64,000 nt of DNA from Clostridia bacterium (lineage in GTDB: Bacteria; Bacillota; Clostridia; Monoglobales; Monoglobaceae): NCBI GenBank assembly GCA_017546145.1, contig JAFYXN010000025.1:1-64000 (forward strand), written 5' to 3'. The notes below the pieces were generated by a model. The model saw nothing but the letters and a program-made list of their open reading frames with translations, searched no databases and was not told the origin of the DNA. The stretch's first letter is position 1; each line of letters starts with the position of its first letter. Shown in pieces: positions 7,400-15,491 of this stretch. The position numbers and the translations under genes are program-made.

Positions 7400-8678
7400 C
7401 AACAACTTCGCACAGTACGCCAACAGCTTTCAGGCAATAGCAAAGCTGCGTCTTGAAAGCATTCGCCGGCTACTCCACCACCTTGACAACCCCCAAAACG
7501 ATTTGAAGTTTATTCACGTCGCGGGCACAAACGGCAAAGGCTCGGTCTGCAGCTTTCTGCAAAACATTTTTTCGGACGCAGGCTTTAAAACGGGCAAGTA
7601 TACCTCGCCCAATCTGATAAAGGTTTCAGAACGCATCTCAATTGACGGCAAGCTGATTTCCGGCGAAGAGCTTGACACCCTGCTTGCCTTGGTGCAAAAA
7701 AGCGCCGAAGCCGTCAAAGCCGAGCAAGGCGAGCTTCCGACTCAGTTTGAAATATGGACTGCCGCGGCATTTTGTTACTTCAAGCAAAAAAAGTGCGACA
7801 TTGTCATTCTTGAAACAGGGCTTGGCGGCACTCGTGACGCAACAAATATTATTCCGCCGCCACTTGCCTCGGTTATAACACGCCTTGATCTTGACCATAC
7901 CGAATATCTGGGAAGCACTCTTGCAGAAATTGCAACCGAAAAAGCCGGTATAATCAAAACACCGCTTTCTGATGCAGATACCGGTCTTACAATAACCGCA
8001 CCACAATCCGACGCAGCACTGTCGGTACTTGAAAGCGTATGCCGTGAAAGGCGCAACAAACTTATTGTGGCAGATGCTCCTCACATCACAGACCAACGAG
8101 ACTTTCATGAGATATTCAGCTATAAACAGCTGAGCGACCTTGAATGCGGAATATGCGGCTTCTACCAGCCCGAAAATGCGGCTCTTGCTGTAGAAACTGC
8201 ACTTAACCTTGGAATTGACAAAAAACATATTGTGTCCGGTCTGAAAAAAGCCACCAACCCTGCCCGATTTGAAATAATCCAAACCGACCCTGTTGTAATA
8301 TATGATGGTGCCCACAACAAAAACGGAATTGACGCATTGATACAAAGTCTGACCCGATACTTCCCCGATTGGAACGGTGCAACCTTTATAACAGCATTTA
8401 TGGGGGACAAAGACATCGAAGGCTCTCTGCGCGAGTTGAAAACCTCCGGTCTGTTAGAAAATTCCGGGCTTTTTGCTGTAAAGGTAAAAAACAACCCTCG
8501 CGCGGCAGAAACCGAAAAAATCTGCAGTATTGCACACCATCTGGGAATTTCAGCAAAACCCTTCAGCGCTCTTAAAGACGCATATCTGACAGCACTGAAA
8601 AAAAATAATCCAATCATTTTGTGCGGCTCACTTTATCTCTATAAGGATTTTGATGAAGTCTTAAACCAAATATGCTAA
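7392..8678 (+). CDS. folC: Folylpolyglutamate synthase / dihydrofolate synthase
   Basis: 428 residues, normal length. The ATP-binding loop is HVAGTNGKGSVCSFL (about 41-55). The Mur-ligase-like central domain holds LDLDHTEYLG. The C-terminal domain has DGAHNKNG (about 298-305). FolC adds glutamates to folates and often makes dihydrofolate from dihydropteroate. The start overlaps folT by 8 bp, so the two are translationally coupled and both under the THF riboswitch. Uptake plus polyglutamylation retains imported folate in the cell. The stop is followed at once by copy 1 of the 3'-end repeat and a terminator. Confidence 0.93.
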   Translation: MNNNNFAQYANSFQAIAKLRLESIRRLLHHLDNPQNDLKFIHVAGTNGKGSVCSFLQNIFSDAGFKTGKYTSPNLIKVSERISIDGKLISGEELDTLLALVQKSAEAVKAEQGELPTQFEIWTAAAFCYFKQKKCDIVILETGLGGTRDATNIIPPPLASVITRLDLDHTEYLGSTLAEIATEKAGIIKTPLSDADTGLTITAPQSDAALSVLESVCRERRNKLIVADAPHITDQRDFHEIFSYKQLSDLECGICGFYQPENAALAVETALNLGIDKKHIVSGLKKATNPARFEIIQTDPVVIYDGAHNKNGIDALIQSLTRYFPDWNGATFITAFMGDKDIEGSLRELKTSGLLENSGLFAVKVKNNPRAAETEKICSIAHHLGISAKPFSALKDAYLTALKKNNPIILCGSLYLYKDFDEVLNQIC

Positions 8679-8769
8679 AGTAAGGGGAGGTTAAAATAGT
8701 CCAGACCGCAAAAAGACGGGAAAATCAAAGAATATTCCTTGTGAATTAGCAAAAAAAGCTATTATAATG
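8679..8769 (+). repeat. 3'-end repeat element, copy 1 (after folC)
   Basis: About 90 nt beginning directly after the folC stop, with the shared core TTAAAATAGTCCAGACCG, then AAAATCAAAG, TTCCTTGTGAATTAGC and a TATTATAATG end. Highly similar copies follow the stop codons at 46646 (copy 2) and 49738 (copy 3), always in the sense orientation and always leading into a terminator hairpin. A TTGTGA/TATAAT pair with an 18-bp spacer near the 3' end could be a weak promoter. Function unknown. Confidence 0.85.
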
Positions 8770-8770
8770 T

Positions 8771-8804
8771 AAGGCTGTTTAAAAACATAGTTTTTAAACA
8801 GCCT
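8771..8804. terminator. Intrinsic terminator between folC and the subtilase gene
   Basis: A 15-bp perfect stem, AGGCTGTTTAAAAAC and its complement around ATA, followed on the plus strand by CTTTTGTT. It lies between converging genes and can stop folC transcription; its A/T-rich flanks may also serve the minus-strand gene. The same stem occurs after copy 2 of the repeat. Confidence 0.88.
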
Positions 8805-8810
8805 CTTTTG

Positions 8811-11800
8811 TTATTGTACTGTAAATGGTCTTGCCAATGGCATCATGTTGCTGTCCCACACAAACAGCTTCTTTGTATAGCCTGTGCTGTCCGGCTCAAC
8901 ATCATAGCGGTTTAAAATAATATCCTTTACTATATATGCATCCCACAGGCTCGTTCCCTTGAATACCTTTCCGTCAAACACAACACTGTATCCGTCATGA
9001 GCTGTTATATCATAAGCTACGGCATTGCCTGCCGCATCTTCAATATATATTTTGCACGCAGGCAGCGAATACCCTGTCACATTAAACAGCCTGTATCCAC
9101 TTTCTGTTAAATACTGAGGCTGAATAATCTCACCTTCAGAGTCAATCACTCCGTAAAACGGCGTCACAGGCTCTGCATCGGTTGCCGCTTTCACCCAAAG
9201 CCACCTGCCTGACGTCTGGTCTACCGATTGAGTGCGAACAACCGCATCATATAGCTCCGGCATAGTGCTGTCCAGCACTATATCAAACATCATGGTCTGC
9301 GGATTATCCAATCCGTCACTGCAATCCGCCGCCGCATCAATTCTTACAGTATAATTGCCGTCCGGCAAAGCTTCCTCATTGAGCATTCCGTCAAAAGCCC
9401 CCGCCAAAGCATACTTTGAAGCATCCATACTTCTCCTTAAATAAGTGTATTGCCTGCGGTATACCTCATTTTCTTCAGCATCATACACCAAAACATTCAT
9501 CTGCTGTACATGCCTTGCATTCTGAAATGCAACCCCCAATGCTCCCGTCAAGGGCGAGTAATATCCCGTATTGTCAATCACATTAAGCCGTTTTATATAG
9601 CTTCCGTTGCTGCATGCAAGCAGGGTTTCCAATCCGTACTCCTCACCGCCAAAAACAGGAACTGCACTCCAATCTCCGCAAAATCCCATAAACGGAATTG
9701 AAAGCTCCGGGTCAGTATCGTTTGAAAGATATATATACCCCTCCGTAAAAAATCCGTTTGTAAATACCTCGCTCAACGCCGCAAGCTCTTCACTGTCAAG
9801 CACGAGCCTTGCGGTCACCGTCTTTTCTCCCCCTGCAGGGACAGTCACCGTTTCACCGCAGTCAAAAGTAACCTCTGCGCCCGAAAGCTCCTGCACTCCG
9901 TCAACCACATTTACTGTTTTTCCGTCACCTTGTGCTTGCGCGCTTGCTCCGTCTGTTATAACATCGGCACTCACATTATATGTAACACTTGCATCAGAAA
10001 TATTCTTTACCTTAAACTCAAATTCCACTTCCGTGCCCGAAATCTCTCCCAGCTCTATTTTTGTTTTGCTGTTATACGTATTCATAACCACAGCCGGAGT
10101 GGTAACCGCATTTTCAATATTGATTACTCCTGCTCCTTGCGCTCTGGGCGATGCAGGAAGTCCGCCAATTTCTCCGTCCTCTGCCCAAACCTGTGCAGTT
10201 GAACAAAGCAACTGCGCAGCAAGTGTGCGTTTGGCGCTCTTTGACATGGCAGAATTAACACCCTTGTTGATATAATCCAGAACCGAGGCACACGCCCCGG
10301 CATACTGCGGTGCAGCCATGGACGTACCTGCATTAAATGCATAGTCTCCGCCATAGTATGCCGAGAAAACCCACTTGCCCATTGCAGAAGCCTCAGGCTT
10401 AAGCCTTAAATCCGGCGTTGCACCGCGGCTTGAAAATCCACAGATTTTGTAAGGCTCTTTCTTTGCGGTTAATGTTTTTGTCTGCGCCGCCTTAAGCACT
10501 GCACCGCATGTATTAGTCACTACCGCGCAAGGAATTGTACAGCCACCTGCATAAACATTTCCGTAAGCATCCTCTGTATTTATAATAATTACCGCAAGCG
10601 CGCCCTTGCTCTGGGCTGTTCCAACCGAATTGTCAAAGCTTGCCCCACCGCGAGTAATAAGTGCCACCTTGCCCTCAAGCGAGGTTATGCCCGTATACCC
10701 CTCATCTGTACCCAAGCCGCAGTCCACATATTCCACCGCCGCTTTGTCAAGCACATCTGCAAACCGCTCCTCAGTATACCGCCATGACGAATCATAATAC
10801 CCGACAGTTGTTCCGTCCGCCAATGTAAATGAGTATTCATTCGGGCTTTGTGTATCGAGGCCTACCGCCGCCACCGCTACAGAATATTCAACCGTTGCAG
10901 GCGAGCCCAAAAGCCCGTAGTCCGGCGCATCTGCAAGCGGTGCTCCTGTATCAAAAGCATCTCCGTATCTGCCGTCATTTCCTGCAGATAAAATTATCGG
11001 GATTCCGGCACTTTCGATTCTTTCATACACAGCATCAAAAAGCCCCTGACCATTTGAAAATCCGGCAGGAACGCCCATACTCATATTTATTACATCAACA
11101 CCAAGCTTTACCAAATCGTCAAGCGCATACGCCATCAGCTTTGTATTGGAAGTGCTTGCTCCGTCAGGCGAAACCTTGGCAAATGCCACCTGCGCATTGC
11201 TTGCAACACCTGTTATACCGTCGCCGTCTGCTGCCGCAATTCCTACCACATGAGTTCCGTGATAATTTGCGGTATTTTCGGTCTTTGGGTCAGCGTCCTT
11301 GTCGGCATAGTCAAACGCAAACGGAACTTTTGCACTTTTATAAACATCCGAGGCCTTCAGTGCCGCAGCGCCTCCTGCAAGACTTTCGGCAGCAAGACTC
11401 TCTGCCGCAAGATATGCCTCAATATCCGAAACCGACAATGCCGCATCGGTCGGGGCAGTATCAAACACCAAATGGTCATACCAAAGCTCCGAATCCACAA
11501 ACCCAATCACCATGCCGTCCCCGTCATATTGACTGCGGACAGCCTTGTCACCTAAAAGCGCATTCTGCTCTGCGCAGGCAACATCCAGTGCCCCCTGAGC
11601 TTCTGCCTCAACCGACACCAATGGCTTTACAATTTCAACCGTTTCTGATATGTATACCGCCTTGACCTCAGGCAGCGCCTTAATTTTTTCAATATCCGAA
11701 TATCCGCCTTTAAGCACAAGCGCGTTCATAATATGTGTCAGCCGTCCCTCAACCTGCGTTTCAGTCACCGACGCAACCCTCGCTTCTGCCTGAGTTTGCG

Positions 11801-12041
11801 CCATTGCCACACTCTGCATCGCCACACCTTCATTCATACGCGCCGAAGGTACAGCGCACAGCTCTAAAACGCCGCCGCTCTTTAGCTCAACAATCAACTC
11901 AAGCTCGGCATCTTCGTCTGAAAGCTCCACAGCACTAACAGCCGCAGGCAATACCAAATCTCCGCCATTTGCCATCACTGCAGAAAAAATCATCAATACG
12001 ACAACAACGCCGCATATAAACCGTCTAAAATATATCCTCAT
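8811..12041 (-). CDS. Secreted subtilisin-like serine protease (S8) with PA insert
   Basis: 1076 residues. A signal peptide (about 1-25: basic start, hydrophobic GVVVVLMIFSAVMA) is followed by an I9-like propeptide (about 45-140) and the S8 catalytic domain. The triad is Asp183 (FVDSELW), His264 (HGTHVVGIAA) and Ser574 (GTSMAAP); the Asn region is LSAGNDG near 353. A PA domain (about 415-525) interrupts the catalytic domain, as in lactocepin and C5a-peptidase enzymes. Fn3-like beta domains fill about 640-1000. No LPxTG, SLH or other anchor is visible, so it is probably released or held non-covalently. It likely degrades extracellular proteins; the specificity is unknown. It is a single gene ending at a bidirectional terminator. 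Confidence 0.92.
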   Translation of the reverse strand: MRIYFRRFICGVVVVLMIFSAVMANGGDLVLPAAVSAVELSDEDAELELIVELKSGGVLELCAVPSARMNEGVAMQSVAMAQTQAEARVASVTETQVEGRLTHIMNALVLKGGYSDIEKIKALPEVKAVYISETVEIVKPLVSVEAEAQGALDVACAEQNALLGDKAVRSQYDGDGMVIGFVDSELWYDHLVFDTAPTDAALSVSDIEAYLAAESLAAESLAGGAAALKASDVYKSAKVPFAFDYADKDADPKTENTANYHGTHVVGIAAADGDGITGVASNAQVAFAKVSPDGASTSNTKLMAYALDDLVKLGVDVINMSMGVPAGFSNGQGLFDAVYERIESAGIPIILSAGNDGRYGDAFDTGAPLADAPDYGLLGSPATVEYSVAVAAVGLDTQSPNEYSFTLADGTTVGYYDSSWRYTEERFADVLDKAAVEYVDCGLGTDEGYTGITSLEGKVALITRGGASFDNSVGTAQSKGALAVIIINTEDAYGNVYAGGCTIPCAVVTNTCGAVLKAAQTKTLTAKKEPYKICGFSSRGATPDLRLKPEASAMGKWVFSAYYGGDYAFNAGTSMAAPQYAGACASVLDYINKGVNSAMSKSAKRTLAAQLLCSTAQVWAEDGEIGGLPASPRAQGAGVINIENAVTTPAVVMNTYNSKTKIELGEISGTEVEFEFKVKNISDASVTYNVSADVITDGASAQAQGDGKTVNVVDGVQELSGAEVTFDCGETVTVPAGGEKTVTARLVLDSEELAALSEVFTNGFFTEGYIYLSNDTDPELSIPFMGFCGDWSAVPVFGGEEYGLETLLACSNGSYIKRLNVIDNTGYYSPLTGALGVAFQNARHVQQMNVLVYDAEENEVYRRQYTYLRRSMDASKYALAGAFDGMLNEEALPDGNYTVRIDAAADCSDGLDNPQTMMFDIVLDSTMPELYDAVVRTQSVDQTSGRWLWVKAATDAEPVTPFYGVIDSEGEIIQPQYLTESGYRLFNVTGYSLPACKIYIEDAAGNAVAYDITAHDGYSVVFDGKVFKGTSLWDAYIVKDIILNRYDVEPDSTGYTKKLFVWDSNMMPLARPFTVQ

Positions 12042-12148
12042 AAAGCATTCAACTCCCTGCTTTCTATTTTAACACCAAGTGTCCGCTTTGACAAGTGCCT
12101 TTTATAAACAGAAAACTCAAATTAAATTCTAAGGAATTTTTTACACAG

Positions 12149-12325
12149 TTATTTGTTGCCCCTTATTTCCTCTGTCCCACTGCATTTGCCTTGCAACGCA
12201 CAGCCTGAACAACCGCAGGAGCAAGAGCCTTTTCCACTTCTGCGCTTTTTTATTTCCGATACAACAATAGCAACAAATACCGCCGCAACAATTGCGGCAA
12301 CTATAGCAGTTGATAAATTTCCCAT
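12149..12325 (-). CDS. FeoB-associated Cys-rich membrane protein
   Basis: 58 residues: a short N-terminus, one membrane helix (about 6-23), basic EIKKRRSGKG, then a Cys cluster CSCGCSGCALQGKC with five cysteines in 14 residues. This matches the small FeoB-associated Cys-rich membrane proteins encoded after feoB in many Clostridia. Start ATG at 12323-12325 with GGAGGGAAT upstream, 12 bp after the feoB stop. The cysteines could bind or sense iron, but the role is not established. Confidence 0.88.
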   Translation of the reverse strand: MGNLSTAIVAAIVAAVFVAIVVSEIKKRRSGKGSCSCGCSGCALQGKCSGTEEIRGNK

Positions 12326-12337
12326 ATTCCCTCCGCT

Positions 12338-14536
12338 TTATTTTTTGCCGGCAAGAACCTTGTCATTATTAACAGACATGACAAGTGTAGTGTTGCCGTA
12401 CCTATTTCTTCTGAGTAACAGGTACATAAGACCAACAAACACAACAGCCGCCAAAGCTGTCCACACTCCGAAAGCTCCGCCTGCAATAAATATACCGACC
12501 TGATATACAATTAACGAAATCACATAAGCAAATGCGCACATATAACCAATTGCGCCCCAAGTCCACTTTGAATTATTCATTTCACGCCTGATTGCGCCCA
12601 TTGCCGCAAAGCAGGGTGCACAAAGCAGGTTGAATATCATAAACGAGAACGCCGCAAGCTTGCTTCCGCCGAAAAATTCCTGACCAATAACCGCAAGCTC
12701 CTGTGATGCGCCTGCCTCAACCAGCTCAAATGCAAGGTCTGCATCTGCCATTGAGGACAATGCTCCAAACACGCCAACAACCTCCTCCTTTGCAACCAAG
12801 CCAAGAACCGTTGCAACTGCCGCCTGCCAGTTGCCAAACCCAAGCGGAACAAATAAAATTGCAATCCACTCACCGATTACATTAAGAATTGACATTCCGT
12901 CACCCTCGCCGATATAACGAAATCCACCCTCAAAGGTAAGGCTGTTGAGTACCCATATAATAATACTTGCAGCAACAATTACAGTCCCTGCACGTTTGAT
13001 AAACGACCAACCACGCTCCCATGTTGCACGAAGAATGTTACCCATAACCGGTGCATGATATGCCGGAAGCTCCATTACAAAGGGAGCAGGGTCACCTGCA
13101 AATGCCTTTGTCTTTTTAAGTATAATGCCCGAGATAATAACCGCACCAATACCTATAAAGTACGCCGCAGTTGCAACCCAAGCCGCACCGCCAAACAACG
13201 CTCCTGCGATTAAGCCTACAATCGGCATTTTTGCTCCGCATGGAACAAAGCCGGTGGTCATAATTGTCATTTTTCTGTCACGGTCCTGCTCAATTGTGCG
13301 GCTTGCCATAATTCCCGGAACACCGCAGCCCGATGCAACCAGCATAGGAATAAAGCTTTTACCTGAAAGTCCAAACCTCCTGAAAATTCTGTCCATAATA
13401 AATGCAATTCTTGACATATATCCAATGTCTTCAAGAACCGAAAGAAGAAGAAACAGAATAAGCATCTGCGGAACAAAGCCCAAAACCGCACCAACGCCGC
13501 CAATAACACCATCAGCCACAAGGCTTACAAGCCACTCTGCACACTCGATTGCCTCAAGCCCTGCCGCCACGCCGGGAATAATCCACTCCCCAAACAAGGT
13601 GTCGTTCATAAACCCAACCGTCCAATCGCCTATTGTACCGATTGAAAGTGTGTAAACTGCCCACATTGCAATTACAAAAATGGGAAGAGCAAGAATCCGG
13701 TTTGTAACAATCTTATCAATTTTATCCGAAGCAGAAAGTCCACCTGCTCTTTTTTTCTTATAGCAGCTCTTCATAAGTCTGCCGATATAATCATAGCGCT
13801 CATTGGTAATTATACTCTCTGCATCATCATTAAGCTCTGCTTCTGCCGCTCTGATGTCATCCTCAATATGTAAAAGTGTAGCTTTGTCCAGTCTAAGCTG
13901 CGCCATAACCTTATCGTCTCTCTCAAAAATTTTAATAGCATACCAACGCTGCTGTTCTTCGGCAAGCTCGTGCACAGCAGCCTCTTCAATATGTGCAATT
14001 GCGTGTTCAACTGCCCCCGAAAAATTATGAACAGGAACCATCTTACCGCTCTTTGCCGCATCAATCGCAGCCTCTGCCGCCTCTGCAATTCCGTCACCCT
14101 TCAGTGCGGATATTTCAACGATCCTGCAACCCATTTCGCTGCTCAGCCCTGAAATATCAATTCTGTCGCCGTGCTTTTTAACTATGTCCATCATGTTTAC
14201 CGCAACAACAAGCGGAATACCAAGCTCCGCCAGCTGCGTGGTAAGATAAAGGTTCCTCTCAAGATTTGTGCCGTCAACAATGTTCAAAATCACATCTGGT
14301 CTTTTACCGATTAAGTAGTTACGTGCAACTACCTCTTCAAGGGTATAAGGAGAAAGCGAATATATTCCCGGAAGGTCAGTGATCGTAACCTCCCTGTTGC
14401 TCTTCAGCTTACCCTCCTTCTTTTCAACCGTAACACCTGGCCAGTTTCCAACATATTGATTAGAGCCTGTCAGCGCGTTAAACAGTGTTGTCTTGCCAGA
14501 GTTCGGATTTCCGGCAAGTGCAATTGTAATTGACAT
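12338..14536 (-). CDS. feoB: Ferrous iron transport protein FeoB
   Basis: 732 residues. The N-terminal G domain shows G1 GNPNSGKTTLFNALTG (about 8-23), G3 DLPGIYSLSPYT and G4 NMMD. It is followed by the helical GDI domain and then the membrane core with two gate regions, with GASG-like VASGCGVPGIMASRT and FVPCGAKMPI. This is a full-length GTP-dependent Fe(II) importer. Start ATG at 14536 preceded by AAAAGGAGG. A DtxR-type palindrome sits just upstream. It is transcribed after two feoA genes and before the Cys-rich protein. Confidence 0.96.
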   Translation of the reverse strand: MSITIALAGNPNSGKTTLFNALTGSNQYVGNWPGVTVEKKEGKLKSNREVTITDLPGIYSLSPYTLEEVVARNYLIGKRPDVILNIVDGTNLERNLYLTTQLAELGIPLVVAVNMMDIVKKHGDRIDISGLSSEMGCRIVEISALKGDGIAEAAEAAIDAAKSGKMVPVHNFSGAVEHAIAHIEEAAVHELAEEQQRWYAIKIFERDDKVMAQLRLDKATLLHIEDDIRAAEAELNDDAESIITNERYDYIGRLMKSCYKKKRAGGLSASDKIDKIVTNRILALPIFVIAMWAVYTLSIGTIGDWTVGFMNDTLFGEWIIPGVAAGLEAIECAEWLVSLVADGVIGGVGAVLGFVPQMLILFLLLSVLEDIGYMSRIAFIMDRIFRRFGLSGKSFIPMLVASGCGVPGIMASRTIEQDRDRKMTIMTTGFVPCGAKMPIVGLIAGALFGGAAWVATAAYFIGIGAVIISGIILKKTKAFAGDPAPFVMELPAYHAPVMGNILRATWERGWSFIKRAGTVIVAASIIIWVLNSLTFEGGFRYIGEGDGMSILNVIGEWIAILFVPLGFGNWQAAVATVLGLVAKEEVVGVFGALSSMADADLAFELVEAGASQELAVIGQEFFGGSKLAAFSFMIFNLLCAPCFAAMGAIRREMNNSKWTWGAIGYMCAFAYVISLIVYQVGIFIAGGAFGVWTALAAVVFVGLMYLLLRRNRYGNTTLVMSVNNDKVLAGKK

Positions 14537-14555
14537 ATATATTACCTCCTTTTAG

Positions 14556-14569
14556 TTAGCGTCCACTAA
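14556..14569. promoter_or_regulatory. DtxR/IdeR-like palindrome before feoB
   Basis: TTAG, six bases, CTAA: the same arrangement as the two palindromes upstream of the first feoA and resembling the core of DtxR/IdeR iron boxes (TTAGGTTAGCCTAACCTAA family consensus). It lies within the feoA-feoB gap, next to the feoB ribosome-binding site. Candidate iron-responsive operator by similarity and context only. Confidence 0.5.
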
Positions 14570-14613
14570 CCTTGTTCCAAAAAAATTGGGGCATAATTGC
14601 CCTTATAACGCTT

Positions 14614-14838
14614 CTATTCCTCAACCAAAATCATTTCGGCATCTGATTTTCTAAGCGAAAGCTCATAGCCTCTGACGTTTACCTCAATCGGGTCACCAAG
14701 CGGCGCAACCTTGCGTACGCATACCTCAACGCCACGGGTAATACCCATATCCATTATACGGCGTTTAACCGCACCCACACCTTCAAGCTTCACAACTCTG
14801 ACAGTTTTACCTACTTGTATATCCTTTAGTGTCAACAT
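14614..14838 (-). CDS. feoA: FeoA-family protein, second copy
   Basis: 74 residues forming one SH3-like FeoA domain: MLTLKDIQVGKTVRVVKLEG, KRRIMDMGITRGVEVCVRKV, GDPIEVNVRGYELSLRKSDA. The MDMGITRG and RGYELSLR segments are family hallmarks. FeoA is a cytoplasmic partner of FeoB and may aid its assembly or activity. It lies 77 bp upstream of feoB and downstream of the tandem repeat block. The GGGAGGAAATC site supports the start. Confidence 0.93.
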   Translation of the reverse strand: MLTLKDIQVGKTVRVVKLEGVGAVKRRIMDMGITRGVEVCVRKVAPLGDPIEVNVRGYELSLRKSDAEMILVEE

Positions 14839-14878
14839 AAAAGATTTCCTCCCGTTCTAAAAAAATCTATATATTTAA

Positions 14879-15142
14879 AATACTTGTTGTATTTGCAAAT
14901 AATTTTCTGCAGTATTACGGAAAATTTGCCTCAAGCCATTTTAAAGCACGCAAATTTTTTGTCAGACAAAGAAAAAACGCAGCTAATACTTGTTGTATTT
15001 GCAAGTATTTTTCTGCAGTATTACGGAAAATTTGCCTCAAGCCATTTTAAAGCACGCAAATTTTTTTGTCAGACAAAGAAAAAACGCAGCTAATACTTGT
15101 TGTATTTGCGAGTATTTTTCTGCAGTATTACGGAAAATTTGC
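14879..15142. repeat. Tandem direct repeats between the two feoA genes
   Basis: Two full units (14879-14984, 106 bp; 14985-15091, 107 bp) and a partial third unit (15092 to about 15142), nearly identical. Each begins AATACTTGTTGTATTTGC and contains CTGCAGTATTACGGAAAA; the full units also contain CAAGCCATTTTAAAGCACGC. In the middle unit AATACTTG and CAAGTATT form a hairpin; units 1 and 3 have one mismatch. The units are not coding, despite a chance frame across them. They fill the feoA-feoA intergenic space on the operon transcript. Function unknown. Confidence 0.9.
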
Positions 15143-15146
15143 CGCT

Positions 15147-15359
15147 TTAAACCATAATACGATTTGCCATTGCCTTATCTATCCCTACCCTTGTCTCCTT
15201 GACATTTACAATCATGTTGCCTGATATTTCAGAAACAACGGTCACGAGACTGCCTTCTACAAACCCTAAATTTTCTAAAAATCGCTTGGTATCATCCCTA
15301 CCGTTTATTTTAAGTATGTATCGCGTTTCCCCTGTATTCGCCATTGTCAACGGCATCAT
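15147..15359 (-). CDS. feoA: FeoA-family protein, first copy
   Basis: 70 residues, a complete FeoA domain but distinct from the second copy: RYILKINGRDDTKRFLENLG, FVEGSLVTVVSEISGNMIVN, VKETRVGIDKAMANRIMV. Two feoA genes in one feo operon are frequent in Clostridia; the products may have separate roles. It is the first gene of the feo operon, preceded by TTGGAGGAGGGAAAA and by two palindromes resembling iron boxes. Confidence 0.9.
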   Translation of the reverse strand: MMPLTMANTGETRYILKINGRDDTKRFLENLGFVEGSLVTVVSEISGNMIVNVKETRVGIDKAMANRIMV

Positions 15360-15376
15360 AATTTTCCCTCCTCCAA

Positions 15377-15390
15377 TTAGTTTAAACTAA
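15377..15390. promoter_or_regulatory. Candidate iron-box palindrome 1 upstream of the feo operon
   Basis: TTAGTTTAAACTAA, a perfect TTAG-N6-CTAA palindrome just upstream of the first feoA ribosome-binding site. It has the same half-sites as 15413-15426 and 14556-14569. Confidence 0.5.
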
Positions 15391-15412
15391 CTCAAATTCT
15401 TTATTTTAGGAG

Positions 15413-15426
15413 TTAGGCAATCCTAA
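15413..15426. promoter_or_regulatory. Candidate iron-box palindrome 2 upstream of the feo operon
   Basis: TTAGGCAATCCTAA: TTAG, six bases, CTAA, with inner G/C matches (TTAGG...CCTAA) closer to the DtxR/IdeR consensus than the other sites. It is probably near the feo promoter, since ATAAC/TATACTG-like -10 sequences lie just upstream on the minus strand. A likely site for an iron-dependent repressor. Confidence 0.55.
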
Positions 15427-15491
15427 CCCCTTTATTGCAGTATAACACCGTATTTTTTATTTGTCAATAATTTTTTGGAAAATTTTATATT

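Noticed and set aside
8690-8752. Small conserved peptide encoded in the 3'-end repeat
   Set aside because: Copies 1 and 2 share a 17-18-codon frame ending at TAG, but it lacks a normal start codon and copy 3 has a frame-breaking one-base deletion.
9607-11938. Several long plus-strand frames opposite the subtilase gene
   Set aside because: They are shadows of the 1076-codon minus-strand gene; composition and lack of start signals show no coding.
14884-15093. 69-codon plus-strand frame across the feo tandem repeats
   Set aside because: It only translates the repeat units twice, has no ribosome-binding site and lies opposite the operon.
14879-15142. CRISPR-like array
   Set aside because: The units are about 107 bp, contiguous, without variable spacers, and no cas genes are present.
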